A stretch of 37,377 nt of DNA from Clostridiales bacterium (GTDB lineage Bacteria; Bacillota; Clostridia; Christensenellales; Aristaeellaceae). A program made the translations under genes and the position numbers. Of this stretch, positions 25,596 through 33,779 are shown piece after piece; positions within the stretch are counted from its first letter, which is position 1; each line of letters begins with the position of its first letter. The notes below the pieces were generated by a model. The model had not been told where the DNA came from. It was given only the letters and a program-made list of their open reading frames with translations, and searched no databases. Where the stretch lies: NCBI GenBank assembly GCA_012728815.1, contig JAAYEI010000034.1:1-37377 (forward strand), read 5' to 3'.

Positions 25596-26852
25596 ATGAA
25601 GTTTACCATCGCGGGCGCGGGCAGCTCCTACACGCCGGAGCTGCTGGAGGAAATTGCCCGGCGGCAGCAGGAGCTGCCCGTCAGCGAAATCGTGCTGTAT
25701 GACATAGACGAGCAGCGCCTGGAGATCATGCTGGGCTTCAGCCTGCGCTACGCCAAAAAGCATGGGATCAGGGCGCACATCCGCGCCACGCGCGACCTGG
25801 ACGACGCGGTGGCAGGCGCGGACTTTGTGGACACACAAATCCGTGTGGGCGGCAACCAGCAGCGCGTGAAGGACGAGCGCATCCCGCTCAAATATGGGCT
25901 GGTCGGGCAGGAAACGACCGGCGCGGGCGGCATGATGAAGGCCTTCCGCACCATCCCGGTGCTGCTGGACATCGCCAGGCGCATGGAACGCCTGGCGCCT
26001 GAGGGCTGGATCATCAACTACACCAACCCCACCGGCCTGATCACCGAGGCGGTCACCCGGTACACCGGGGCCAACATCGCGGGCTTCTGCTCCGGCGGGC
26101 TCTTTCCCAAGTACTGGGCGAAGGATGCCCTGGGGATTGAGGGCAAGCGGGTGCAGTACGACTATGTGGGGCTCAACCACATGAACTTCATCAGCAACAT
26201 CACCATCGACGGCAAACCAATCAGCCAGGAGCAGTTTGACCTGCTGGCAGCCCGTGACAGCGGCCTTGACCCCGGGCTGATCCGCACCCTGGGCGTCCTG
26301 CCCAGCCCCTATCTGGGATGGTTCTACCACACGGCGGAGCGGGTGGCCCAGATGAAACAGGCCCAGCGCACCCGCGGGGAAGAGGTGATGGAGATTGAGC
26401 GGGAGGTGTTTGCCGCCTACGCCGACCCCACCCTGGACGAGAAGCCGCCCGCCCTGGCCAAACGGGGGGGCGGCGGCTACTCGGAGGTGGCGATGACCTT
26501 CGTCCACGCGGTCTGGAACAATGTGGACACGGAGATGGTGGTGAACGTGCCCTCCAACGGCGCGGTGGAGTTTCTGCCCCGGGACGCGGTGGTGGAGATC
26601 CCCTGCCTGGTCAACAGCAGGGGGATGTCCCCCCTGCATGTGGGCAGGGTGCCGCCCATGTGCTGGGGCCTGATTGCCCAGGTAAAAAACTATGAGCAGC
26701 TGGCGGTGGAGGCCGCGGTGGAGGGCAGCGTGCGGAAAATGAAGCAGGCCCTGCTCGCCCATCCCCTGGTCAGGGAATACAGCCTGGTGGAACAGCTGGT
26801 GCCTGAGCTGCTGGCCGCCAACCGGGACTACCTGCCCCAGTTTCAGCAATAG
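25596..26852 (+). CDS. Glycoside hydrolase family 4, 6-phospho-beta-glucosidase-like
   Basis: A 418-residue GH4 enzyme of the branch that contains 6-phospho-beta-glucosidases: start MKFTIAGAGSSYTPELLE, ETTGAGGMMKAFRTIP, IINYTNPTGLITEA, and GGGGYSEVAM near residue 290. The metal cysteine is Cys165 in GFCSGGLFP and the Asn-His pair is Asn194-His195 in GLNHMNFI. Most beta-type members read C-N after the glycine; here it is C-S-G-G. With a different GH4 two genes upstream and a BadF-type kinase directly downstream, a phosphorylated glycoside may be cleaved here. GGGGAGG before the ATG supports the start. Confidence 0.88.
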   Translation: MKFTIAGAGSSYTPELLEEIARRQQELPVSEIVLYDIDEQRLEIMLGFSLRYAKKHGIRAHIRATRDLDDAVAGADFVDTQIRVGGNQQRVKDERIPLKYGLVGQETTGAGGMMKAFRTIPVLLDIARRMERLAPEGWIINYTNPTGLITEAVTRYTGANIAGFCSGGLFPKYWAKDALGIEGKRVQYDYVGLNHMNFISNITIDGKPISQEQFDLLAARDSGLDPGLIRTLGVLPSPYLGWFYHTAERVAQMKQAQRTRGEEVMEIEREVFAAYADPTLDEKPPALAKRGGGGYSEVAMTFVHAVWNNVDTEMVVNVPSNGAVEFLPRDAVVEIPCLVNSRGMSPLHVGRVPPMCWGLIAQVKNYEQLAVEAAVEGSVRKMKQALLAHPLVREYSLVEQLVPELLAANRDYLPQFQQ

Positions 26853-26862
26853 GGCAACCGGG

Positions 26863-27861
26863 ATGAAGTACCACTTGGGGATTGACCAGGGCGGCGGGGA
26901 AACCCTGGCGCTGCTGGCAGATGACCAGGGGCGGCTGCTGGGGCTGGGCCGCGCGGGCGGGGCATGCCACGCCACCCATGGGATGGAGCGGGCGCTGCAG
27001 GAGATGGAGCGCGCCGTCCAGGGCGCCTGCCAGGGCCACCCGGGGGCGCTGGCGGCCCTTGACCGGCTGGCCGCCGGGGTGACTGGCATCGACTGGCCGG
27101 AGGAGGAGGGCCTGCTGCGGTCCGCGATCAGCGCGCGCTTCGGGCTGGATCCAGCACGCGTCACCGCGGTGAATGACTGCGTCATCGCGATGCGGGCCGG
27201 CACCGCCAAGCAGGACGCCCTTGCTGTCTGCGCGGGCACCGGGCTGAACTGCTGCGCCCGCAACCGCGAGGGCGGGCAGCTGGTGTTCGGCTACTATGTC
27301 CAGGATGACTGCCAGGGCGCCTCAGCCCTGGCTGACCGCACCTTCCGCCTGGTGGTTCAGGCAGGCGCGGGCATTGTCCGGCACAGCCCCTTCATCACCA
27401 GGGTGCTGGACCACTTTGGCATGGCCACGGTGGACGCGTTCCTGCGCGCCAGGGTGAAGGGGCAGCTGGAGGAGGCGCTCATCCGCGGGCTGCCCCTGCT
27501 GCTGGACCAGGCGGATACCGCGGGCGACGCGGACGCCCGGCGCCTGCTGGCGGATTTTGCGCGCGATGTGTCCGCCTATGCCATCGCGGCCATGGATCGG
27601 CTGGGGCTGCTGGAGCGCCAGGCCAGCCTGGTGCTCAGCGGCGGCGTGTTCAAGGGCCGCGGCGACACCCTCAGGCGCGGCATCCGGCAGGCCGTGCTAA
27701 GCAAGGCACCCGGCACCCAGGTGCTTGACGGCCGGTTTGAGCCGGTGGTCGGCGCGGTCATGATGGCGCTGGAGGACAGCTGGGGCAGCCTGAGCCCACA
27801 AGCCCTCAAAGCCCTGGATGAGGACGCGGGGCGCCTGGGCCTGCTGCGGCTGGCTGGGTAA
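26863..27861 (+). CDS. BadF/BadG-type ATPase, N-acetylglucosamine kinase-like
   Basis: A 332-residue actin-fold kinase of the BadF/BadG/BcrA/BcrD family, where many members are N-acetylglucosamine or glucosamine kinases. The phosphate-binding loop GIDQGGGETLALLADDQG is at residues 5-22, VNDCVIAMRAG near 105, VCAGTGLNCCARN near 124 and VLSGGVFKGRGD near 250. It would phosphorylate the amino sugar that then enters the SIS and NagB-like enzymes. The gene starts 10 bases after the GH4 stop and is the last gene of the long plus-strand operon. Confidence 0.85.
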   Translation: MKYHLGIDQGGGETLALLADDQGRLLGLGRAGGACHATHGMERALQEMERAVQGACQGHPGALAALDRLAAGVTGIDWPEEEGLLRSAISARFGLDPARVTAVNDCVIAMRAGTAKQDALAVCAGTGLNCCARNREGGQLVFGYYVQDDCQGASALADRTFRLVVQAGAGIVRHSPFITRVLDHFGMATVDAFLRARVKGQLEEALIRGLPLLLDQADTAGDADARRLLADFARDVSAYAIAAMDRLGLLERQASLVLSGGVFKGRGDTLRRGIRQAVLSKAPGTQVLDGRFEPVVGAVMMALEDSWGSLSPQALKALDEDAGRLGLLRLAG

Positions 27862-27978
27862 GCTGCCCGTTACGGACATGCACGGCCACCCCTGCGCCCA
27901 TCAAATGTGAGGGTTTGATTAGCCTCCCCGCGCAGGTTCATACATGTTCCCTGTGTGGGCTGATCGGCAACATGCGGC

Positions 27979-28001
27979 GGCGGCGCGTTGGACGCGCCGC
28001 C
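27979..28001. terminator. Hairpin between converging operons
   Basis: A perfect 9-bp stem GGCGGCGCG/CGCGCCGCC with a 5-base loop lies between the BadF-type kinase gene and the metallo-hydrolase gene that converge on it. T-runs are minimal. A second, weaker repeat ATCAAA/TTTGAT lies at about 27899-27919. Confidence 0.5.
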
Positions 28002-28095
28002 TTGCACATGGGCTGGCACAGCGTGGCAGTGCCGTTGCGGGGCCGGGTGTCAGGGGCGCGCCGTGTGTCCTCCTCCATCCTGAGCGCGGGGATGG

Positions 28096-28917
28096 CTACC
28101 CCTCCGCCACCATGCCGTCATACGCCACAAGATAGCCCACGGGCGCCAGCGCCTCCACCAGCTGATCATGCAGCAGGCCACCGTTGTGGGAGAAATGGGT
28201 GGCCACAAACAGGGTGCTGTCCTTGACGCAGCCGGCATCCTCCAGCCGGCGCCTGATGCTGATCAGGTCCGGCACGCCCATGTGGTTGCTGCCCTCGGCC
28301 TCCCTGCCGTGGGTGCAGTCCAGGCTGATGATGTCAAACACAGTCCCCTGCAGGTGCGCCCAGGTCGCTTCCGGGAAGATGCCGGTATCATTGCCGTACA
28401 GCAGGCGCTTGCCGCCGCCCTCCACCTGATAGATATAGCAGCGCTCGGCGCGGTCATGGGCGGCCAGCAGCGGGGTCACCCGGTGCTGGCCAACCTGGTG
28501 GCTGACAAAGGGGGCAAGCTCCACGCAAGCCAGCTTGCTGTCCCCATAGCTGCTGCCGGTGCGAAGCAGGTAGCCGTCCATCCGCGCCTTGAGCGCGTCA
28601 TTGCCATACAGGGTGAGCAGGCCCTCCGTCTGGCAGAAGCCTGGGCGGCGATAGAAGAATTCCTCCGGATAGAAATGGTCCTGGTGGGTGTGGGTGACCA
28701 GCAGGTGGCGGATCCGGGGCAAATCCACGCCGTGGCGCACCATGTGCCAATAGCTGTCAGGCGGGAAATCAATCAGCAGGCTGTCATCCACCAGGGCCTG
28801 GGAGCGGGTGCGGATGTCCTTTCCCCCGCGCCTGGCGGCCTCCAGGCACAGCGCGCAGCCGCAAAAGATGGCTGGCTGGCCCTCCGCCGCGGCGGTGCCC
28901 AGGTACTGCAGCTTCAT
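28096..28917 (-). CDS. PhnP-like metallo-beta-lactamase-fold hydrolase
   Basis: A 273-residue MBL-fold protein. The metal-binding motif THTHQDH gives His76, His78, Asp80 and His81; further ligands lie in AAHD near residue 155 and ATHFSHNGG near the C-terminus. The N-terminal CGCALC cluster matches the structural zinc site of PhnP-type phosphodiesterases. PhnP opens a cyclic ribosyl phosphate in phosphonate breakdown, but no phn genes are here, so the substrate is likely another phosphodiester. It overlaps the HAD gene by ATGA and is the last gene of the opp operon. GGGAGG before the ATG supports the start. Confidence 0.82.
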   Translation of the reverse strand: MKLQYLGTAAAEGQPAIFCGCALCLEAARRGGKDIRTRSQALVDDSLLIDFPPDSYWHMVRHGVDLPRIRHLLVTHTHQDHFYPEEFFYRRPGFCQTEGLLTLYGNDALKARMDGYLLRTGSSYGDSKLACVELAPFVSHQVGQHRVTPLLAAHDRAERCYIYQVEGGGKRLLYGNDTGIFPEATWAHLQGTVFDIISLDCTHGREAEGSNHMGVPDLISIRRRLEDAGCVKDSTLFVATHFSHNGGLLHDQLVEALAPVGYLVAYDGMVAEG

Positions 28918-29474
28918 TGGTCCGCCTCCCGCCCGCCGCGCTGTTTCTCAAGATAGGCCTGCTCCAGGCGCGCCATCAAACCGGGCAGCTCGGCGGGTGA
29001 CTGGATGGTGTAATCCGGCTGGTCGCCGGCCTCCTCGGGCACCTTGGGGTAGCGGGGCGTCCAGGCCTGGAAGATGCTGGTGATGCCCAGGGCGTTGGCG
29101 CCGCGCACGTCGCGCCTGAGGTTGTTGCCCACCATCACGATGCGGGGCAGGTCCGCCTCCGACAGCCCCAGCGCGTCCATCGCGGTTCTGAACATGCGCG
29201 CGTCAGGCTTGCTCACGCCCACATCCTCGCTGTACACCCGGGCGCTGAAGAGGTCATAGAGGCCGTTTTCACGGAACATGTTTTCAAAGGAGTCGCGCAG
29301 GCCATCGGCCACCATGGCGATGGTATAGCCCTGGGCATGCAGCTGGCGCAGGGCCTCATCAGCGCCGGGGATGCAGCGCGCGGATACAACGACATCGTGT
29401 TCATTGCGGATTTCGGTGCTCTCATCAATGATGGTGTCGCCGCTGTCAATCAAAATGATCATGTGTTTGTTCAT
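28914..29474 (-). CDS. HAD-superfamily protein with altered motif I
   Basis: A 186-residue HAD-fold protein. Motif I is LIDSGDTI: the nucleophile would be Asp10, but the second catalytic aspartate expected two residues on is Gly12, with Asp13 shifted by one. Motif III (SKPDARMF, Lys near residue 88) and motif IV (VMVGNNLRRDV, then GANALGITSIF) are intact, although motif IV has N-N where D-x-x-x-D is usual. It may be a phosphatase with changed chemistry or a non-phosphatase binding protein. It starts inside the oppF stop codon (TGATG) with AAAGGA upstream. Its link to the oligopeptide importer and a PhnP-like enzyme suggests processing of a phosphorylated import. Confidence 0.8.
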   Translation of the reverse strand: MNKHMIILIDSGDTIIDESTEIRNEHDVVVSARCIPGADEALRQLHAQGYTIAMVADGLRDSFENMFRENGLYDLFSARVYSEDVGVSKPDARMFRTAMDALGLSEADLPRIVMVGNNLRRDVRGANALGITSIFQAWTPRYPKVPEEAGDQPDYTIQSPAELPGLMARLEQAYLEKQRGGREADQ

Positions 29475-30505
29475 CAGGCGGTCCTTTCTGTCCGGACACC
29501 TTCCAGCCGCAGGTCCTCGGCCAGGTGGCAGGCAGCCTGGTGTCTGTCGGTGATGTGGCGCAGGGGCGGAACCTCAGTCGCGCAGCGCGGCACCGCGTAG
29601 CGGCAGCGCGGGTGGAAGGGGCAGCCCCCAGGGGGGTTCAGGGGGTTGGGCACCTCACCCTGCAGGATGATGCGCCGGGAGGGGTAATCCGGGTCAGGCT
29701 GGGGGTGGGCGGACAGGAGGGCCTCGGTGTAGGGATGCAGGGGGGTCCGGAACAAATCCGCGGTGTCCGCAAGCTCCACAATGCGGCCCAGGTACATCAC
29801 GCAGACCCGGGTGGACAGGTGCTCCACCACGCTGAGGGAATGGGAGATGAACATGTAGGACAGGCCCAGCTGCTCCTGCAAATCGCGCAGCAGGTTGATG
29901 ATCTGCGCCTGGACGGACACATCCAGGGCCGAAACCGCCTCATCGCAAATCACGAACTGCGGCCTGGTGACCAGGGCGCGGGCGATGCCGATGCGCTGGC
30001 GCTGGCCGCCGGAAAACGCGTGGGGGTAGCGGTGCATGAACTCCGGGTTCAAGCCGGTCAGGCGGATGATTTCGGCCACTTTTTCTTCCAGTTGCGGCCG
30101 GGTATAGCGATACTGGGCGATGAGGGGCTCCGCGATGATGTTGTAGACCGTCATGCGGGGGTCCAGGGAGGAATAGGGGTCCTGGAAAATCATCTGGATG
30201 TGGCGGCGGTATTCCTTCAGGGTTTTCTTGTCCAGGGCCAGCAAATCCACACCCGGCACACCCTGGGGGGAGAAATGAACCTGCCCCTGGGTGGGCTCAA
30301 TCGCCCGGATGACACAGCGCCCCAGGGTGGTCTTGCCACAGCCGGACTCGCCCACCACGCCCAGCACCTCACCGCGGTAGATGGTCAGGTCCGTGGAATC
30401 AAGCGCGACCAGGGACTGCCTATGCCTTGTATAGACCTTCCTGAGGCCTTTTGTGACCAGGATGGGCTCTTGGCCCGTTTCAGGCCGCAACGCATTCACG
30501 CTCAT
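29474..30505 (-). CDS. oppF: Oligopeptide/dipeptide ABC transporter ATPase (OppF type)
   Basis: A 343-residue ATPase: Walker A GESGCGKTT near residue 55, signature FSGGQRQRIGIARAL near 165, Walker B VICDEAVSALD near 190 (Ala where Pro is usual), H-loop ISHSLSVVEH. The C-terminal oligopeptide-transporter extension carries the conserved cysteines CPFHPRCRYAVPRC. With OppD it powers the peptide-type importer. The ATG overlaps the oppD stop (ATGA). Confidence 0.93.
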   Translation of the reverse strand: MSVNALRPETGQEPILVTKGLRKVYTRHRQSLVALDSTDLTIYRGEVLGVVGESGCGKTTLGRCVIRAIEPTQGQVHFSPQGVPGVDLLALDKKTLKEYRRHIQMIFQDPYSSLDPRMTVYNIIAEPLIAQYRYTRPQLEEKVAEIIRLTGLNPEFMHRYPHAFSGGQRQRIGIARALVTRPQFVICDEAVSALDVSVQAQIINLLRDLQEQLGLSYMFISHSLSVVEHLSTRVCVMYLGRIVELADTADLFRTPLHPYTEALLSAHPQPDPDYPSRRIILQGEVPNPLNPPGGCPFHPRCRYAVPRCATEVPPLRHITDRHQAACHLAEDLRLEGVRTERTA

Positions 30506-31515
30506 TCATCCTGCCCTCCTTTCGCCTTGGCCTTGAAGCAGCGCGCAAAATGCCCGGGCTCGATTTCCAGCAGCGGCACCGGCGCCTGGAGGCAGACCGC
30601 CTCCTCCGCCAGCGGACAGCGCGGGTAAAAGCCGCAGGTGTCCGGCAGCCCGATGGGGACGGGCACCTGGCCCTTGATCGAGGCCAGGCGCTCCTCCGCG
30701 TCCATGCCCATCCGGGGGATGGAGGCCAGCAGCCCCCGGGTGTAGGGGTGCAGCGGCTGGCTGAAAATCTGCCTGACCGGCCCGTTCTCCACAATCTGCC
30801 CCAGGTACATCACCGCCACCTCGTCACACATGGAGGCGATGGTGCCCATGTCGTGGGTGATGAAGAAGATGGCCATGCCGAACTCCTGTTGCAGCTCCTG
30901 CATGATTTGCAGAATCTGGGCCTGGATGGTGACATCCAGGGCCGTGGTGGGCTCATCGGCGATCAGCAGTTCCGGCTTGCAGACAATGGCCATGGCGATC
31001 ATGGCGCGCTGCAGCATGCCCCCGGAATATTCATGCGGATACTGGTCAATGCGCTTTTCAGGGCTGGCGATGCCCACGCGCCCGAGGATGTCTATGGCCA
31101 TGGCGCGCGCCACGCGCTTGTCGCGGGTGACGTGCAGCAGCAGGATTTCCGAAATCTGGTTGCCGATGGTGTACAAGGGGGAGAAGGCGGTCATGGGCTC
31201 CTGAAAGATCATGGAGATGCGCCGCCCGCGGATGCCGCGGATTTCCGCGGCGCCAGGCTTTAAGGCCAGCAAATCCCAGCTGCCCGCCGCGGAATTGAAC
31301 TGGATGGAGCCGCTGGCCTTGCAGTTGGGCGGGTTGATGCCCAGGATGGCCTTGCTGGTCAGGCTTTTGCCGCAGCCGGACTCGCCCACCAGGCCCAGGG
31401 TCTTCCCCGGGTGGATGTCCAGGTCGACCCCGCGCACGGCCTTGAGGACGCCGTCCATGGTGTTGATGTCGATGCGCAGGTCACGCACGCTCAGCAGCGG
31501 TGTGGGTCTTGTCAT
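30502..31515 (-). CDS. oppD: Oligopeptide/dipeptide ABC transporter ATPase (OppD type)
   Basis: A 337-residue ATPase with Walker A GESGCGKS, the OppD-type loop NPPN, Q-loop MIFQEPMTAFSP, signature YSGGMLQRAMIAMAI, Walker B LLIADEPTTALD and the C-terminal cysteine motif CGFYPRCPLAEEAVC. I use the ATG at 31515 (GGAGAGGAG upstream); a longer frame reaches into oppC. Partner of OppF. Confidence 0.93.
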   Translation of the reverse strand: MTRPTPLLSVRDLRIDINTMDGVLKAVRGVDLDIHPGKTLGLVGESGCGKSLTSKAILGINPPNCKASGSIQFNSAAGSWDLLALKPGAAEIRGIRGRRISMIFQEPMTAFSPLYTIGNQISEILLLHVTRDKRVARAMAIDILGRVGIASPEKRIDQYPHEYSGGMLQRAMIAMAIVCKPELLIADEPTTALDVTIQAQILQIMQELQQEFGMAIFFITHDMGTIASMCDEVAVMYLGQIVENGPVRQIFSQPLHPYTRGLLASIPRMGMDAEERLASIKGQVPVPIGLPDTCGFYPRCPLAEEAVCLQAPVPLLEIEPGHFARCFKAKAKGGQDE

Positions 31516-31528
31516 GCTCCTCTCCTCC

Positions 31529-32704
31529 TCAGGTGTAGGGGTCGGCGGCGTCACGCAGGCCATCGCCAAAGAAGTTGAAGGAGATCACGGTGACGATGAC
31601 ATAGACCAGCGGGATCAGTTTCCAGGAATAGAGCGCGACGTTCTGGATTTCCTGCGCTTCCTTGAGCAGGACACCCCAGCTGGTCACGGGGGAGCGCAGG
31701 CCCAGACCCAGGAAGGACATGGAGGTCTCGCCGATGATCATGGCCGGCACGGACATGGTCATGCTGACAATCAGGTAACTCATGAAGCCCGGGATCAGGT
31801 GGGTCATGATGATCTTGCGGTCGCTCACCCCGGCCAGACGCGCTGCCATGACATAGTCCTCCTCGCGCAGGGACATGAACTTGCCGCGCACCGTGCGGGC
31901 CAGGCCGGTCCAGGACAGCAGGGAGAGAATCATGGTGATCAGCAGGTACATCTGCAGCATGGGCACCCGCGGCGGGATGGCCGCGGACAGCGCCATCCAC
32001 AGTGGCAGGGTGGGAAAGGACATCAGCACCTCAATGAGCCGCTGGATGATGCTGTCCACGATGCCGCCAAAATAGCCGGAGATGCTGCCAATCACCAGGC
32101 CCAGCACAAAGCTGACGCTCAGCCCCACAAGCGGCAGGCTGAGGGAGACCTGGCTGCCCAGCACGATGCGGGAAAACAGGTCGCGCCCGCCGCCGTCGGT
32201 TCCATACAGGAAGATGCGGCCGCCCTCCCCCACGCCAAACAGGTGAAGGTCGCTCTCAAACAAGCCCAGGAAGCGGTAGGGCTCCCCCCTGGTAAAGAAC
32301 TGGATGGGGTAGATCCTGCTCCTGTCCTCGGTGTAGTGCTTGCGCATGGTCACAGGGTCGCGCTCGGTGGCGATGCCGTAGACAAAGGGCGCGCGCAGCC
32401 TGCCGCTGTCATCCACAATGCGGATGGGCGTGGGGCCGCAGTTGACAAAGGCGCTGGAGTAGGTGGTCAGCCCCTGGGGGGCGATGAACTGGCCCAGCAG
32501 CGCCTGCAGGTAGAGCAGCCCCAGCACCACCATGGCGATCCGCGCCAGCTTGTGCTTGCGGAACTTGCGCCCCATGAGCTGCCATTGGGAGGCGGCGTAA
32601 TAGGCCTCCGTCTCATCAACCACCATGCGCTGGGGCAGGAACCCCATCTGGCCTAACAGGCGCCGGAGCAGGCCGCCCTGCGGTTTCTTCTTGTTCTGGT
32701 TCAT
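31529..32704 (-). CDS. oppC: Oligopeptide/dipeptide ABC transporter permease (OppC type)
   Basis: A 391-residue permease, longer than the usual 280-320 because of an extra periplasmic loop of about 90 residues between the first and second membrane segments (residues about 75-165, including LFGVGEGGRIFLYGTDGGGRD). The N-terminal segment with FRKHKLARIAMVVLG and the EAA-like loop EEDYVMAARLAGVSDRK are typical of the OppC/AppC group. AGGTGAGG precedes the ATG, and oppB ends four bases before it. Confidence 0.9.
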   Translation of the reverse strand: MNQNKKKPQGGLLRRLLGQMGFLPQRMVVDETEAYYAASQWQLMGRKFRKHKLARIAMVVLGLLYLQALLGQFIAPQGLTTYSSAFVNCGPTPIRIVDDSGRLRAPFVYGIATERDPVTMRKHYTEDRSRIYPIQFFTRGEPYRFLGLFESDLHLFGVGEGGRIFLYGTDGGGRDLFSRIVLGSQVSLSLPLVGLSVSFVLGLVIGSISGYFGGIVDSIIQRLIEVLMSFPTLPLWMALSAAIPPRVPMLQMYLLITMILSLLSWTGLARTVRGKFMSLREEDYVMAARLAGVSDRKIIMTHLIPGFMSYLIVSMTMSVPAMIIGETSMSFLGLGLRSPVTSWGVLLKEAQEIQNVALYSWKLIPLVYVIVTVISFNFFGDGLRDAADPYT

Positions 32705-32708
32705 GCCC

Positions 32709-33704
32709 TCACCTCGCCTTCACGTAGCGGATGCGCGGATCCAGCCAGGCCAGCAGGATGTCCGACAGGATGGTGCCCAGCAGGATCATGACCGTCATCA
32801 GCAGCAGCCAGCTGCCGGCCAGGTACATGTCCTGGTTGAGCAGGGCCTGGTGCAGCAGGGGGCCCTGGGTGGGCAGGTTCATGACAATGGCCGAGATGGT
32901 GGAGCCGGTAAAGATGCTGGTCAGCGACCAGCCGATGGTGCTGGCGATGGGGTTGAGCGCGGCGCGCACGCAGTATTTGTACAGGATGCGTTTCTCGCTC
33001 AGCCCCTTGGCGCGGGCGGTGAGCACGTAAGGCCTTGAGATTTCATCCAGCAGCTGGCTGCGCATGGTGCGGATCAGGCCGCAGGTGTTGGCCGTGCCGA
33101 TGACAATCACCGGGATGATCATGTGCTTGAGGATATCCAGCAGCTTGGCCCAGCTCATGGGCTGGTTGACAAACTGCTGGCTGACCAGGCCCAGCATGGG
33201 GTCCCCGAACCAGTTGTAGGAGATGACCATCAAAATGATGGCAAACAGGAAGTTGGGCGTGCCCATCCCCAGAAAGCCGATGACAGACAGCAGGTAATCC
33301 CCGAAGGAGTATTGCTTGACCGCGCTGTAGATGCCCGCGGGAATCGAGAACAGGTAGGTAAAGGCCATGGTGGTCAGGGAGATGGCCAGGGTGGTGCCCA
33401 TGCGCTGGCTGAGAACATCCCAGACCGGGCGGTTGTAGGAGAAGGAATAGCCAAAATCACCCCGGGTCAGGATGCCGGCAATCCATTTGGCATACTGAAC
33501 ATACCAGGGCTGGTCCAGGCCATACTGGGCGCGCATTCGCGCGATGGTGTTCTGGTCAAACACCTCGTTGCTGGCTTCCATTTTGGCAATGTAGCTGGAC
33601 ATGAAATCCCCCGGGGGGAGCTGAATGACAAAAAACACGATGACAGAGATCAGCAGCACCATGGGAATCATGACCAGCAGCCGCCTGCTTATAAACCGCA
33701 GCAA
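32709..33704 (-). CDS. oppB: Oligopeptide/dipeptide ABC transporter permease (OppB type)
   Basis: A 331-residue permease with the family start LRFISRRLLVMIPMVLLIS, LPPGDFM at about residue 30, and the EAA-like loop RPYVLTARAKGLSEKR. The start codon is TTG at 33704, supported by AGGAGG seven bases upstream; no ATG or GTG is better placed. A strong terminator-like hairpin separates it from oppA, so it is probably expressed at a lower level than the binding protein. Confidence 0.92.
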   Translation of the reverse strand: MLRFISRRLLVMIPMVLLISVIVFFVIQLPPGDFMSSYIAKMEASNEVFDQNTIARMRAQYGLDQPWYVQYAKWIAGILTRGDFGYSFSYNRPVWDVLSQRMGTTLAISLTTMAFTYLFSIPAGIYSAVKQYSFGDYLLSVIGFLGMGTPNFLFAIILMVISYNWFGDPMLGLVSQQFVNQPMSWAKLLDILKHMIIPVIVIGTANTCGLIRTMRSQLLDEISRPYVLTARAKGLSEKRILYKYCVRAALNPIASTIGWSLTSIFTGSTISAIVMNLPTQGPLLHQALLNQDMYLAGSWLLLMTVMILLGTILSDILLAWLDPRIRYVKAR

Positions 33705-33726
33705 GTGAACCTCCTATGGCTTCCGG

Positions 33727-33759
33727 AAAAACGGGGAGGGCGGACAAGCGCCCTCCCCG
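33727..33759 (-). terminator. Intercistronic terminator between oppA and oppB
   Basis: Minus strand: a perfect 11-bp GC-rich stem (33759-33749 with 33742-33732), 6-base loop, then TTTTT (33731-33727). It has every mark of an intrinsic terminator and would let only part of the transcripts continue into oppBCDF. Confidence 0.85.
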
Positions 33760-33779
33760 GGGTTTCGCGACGCGGAGCC

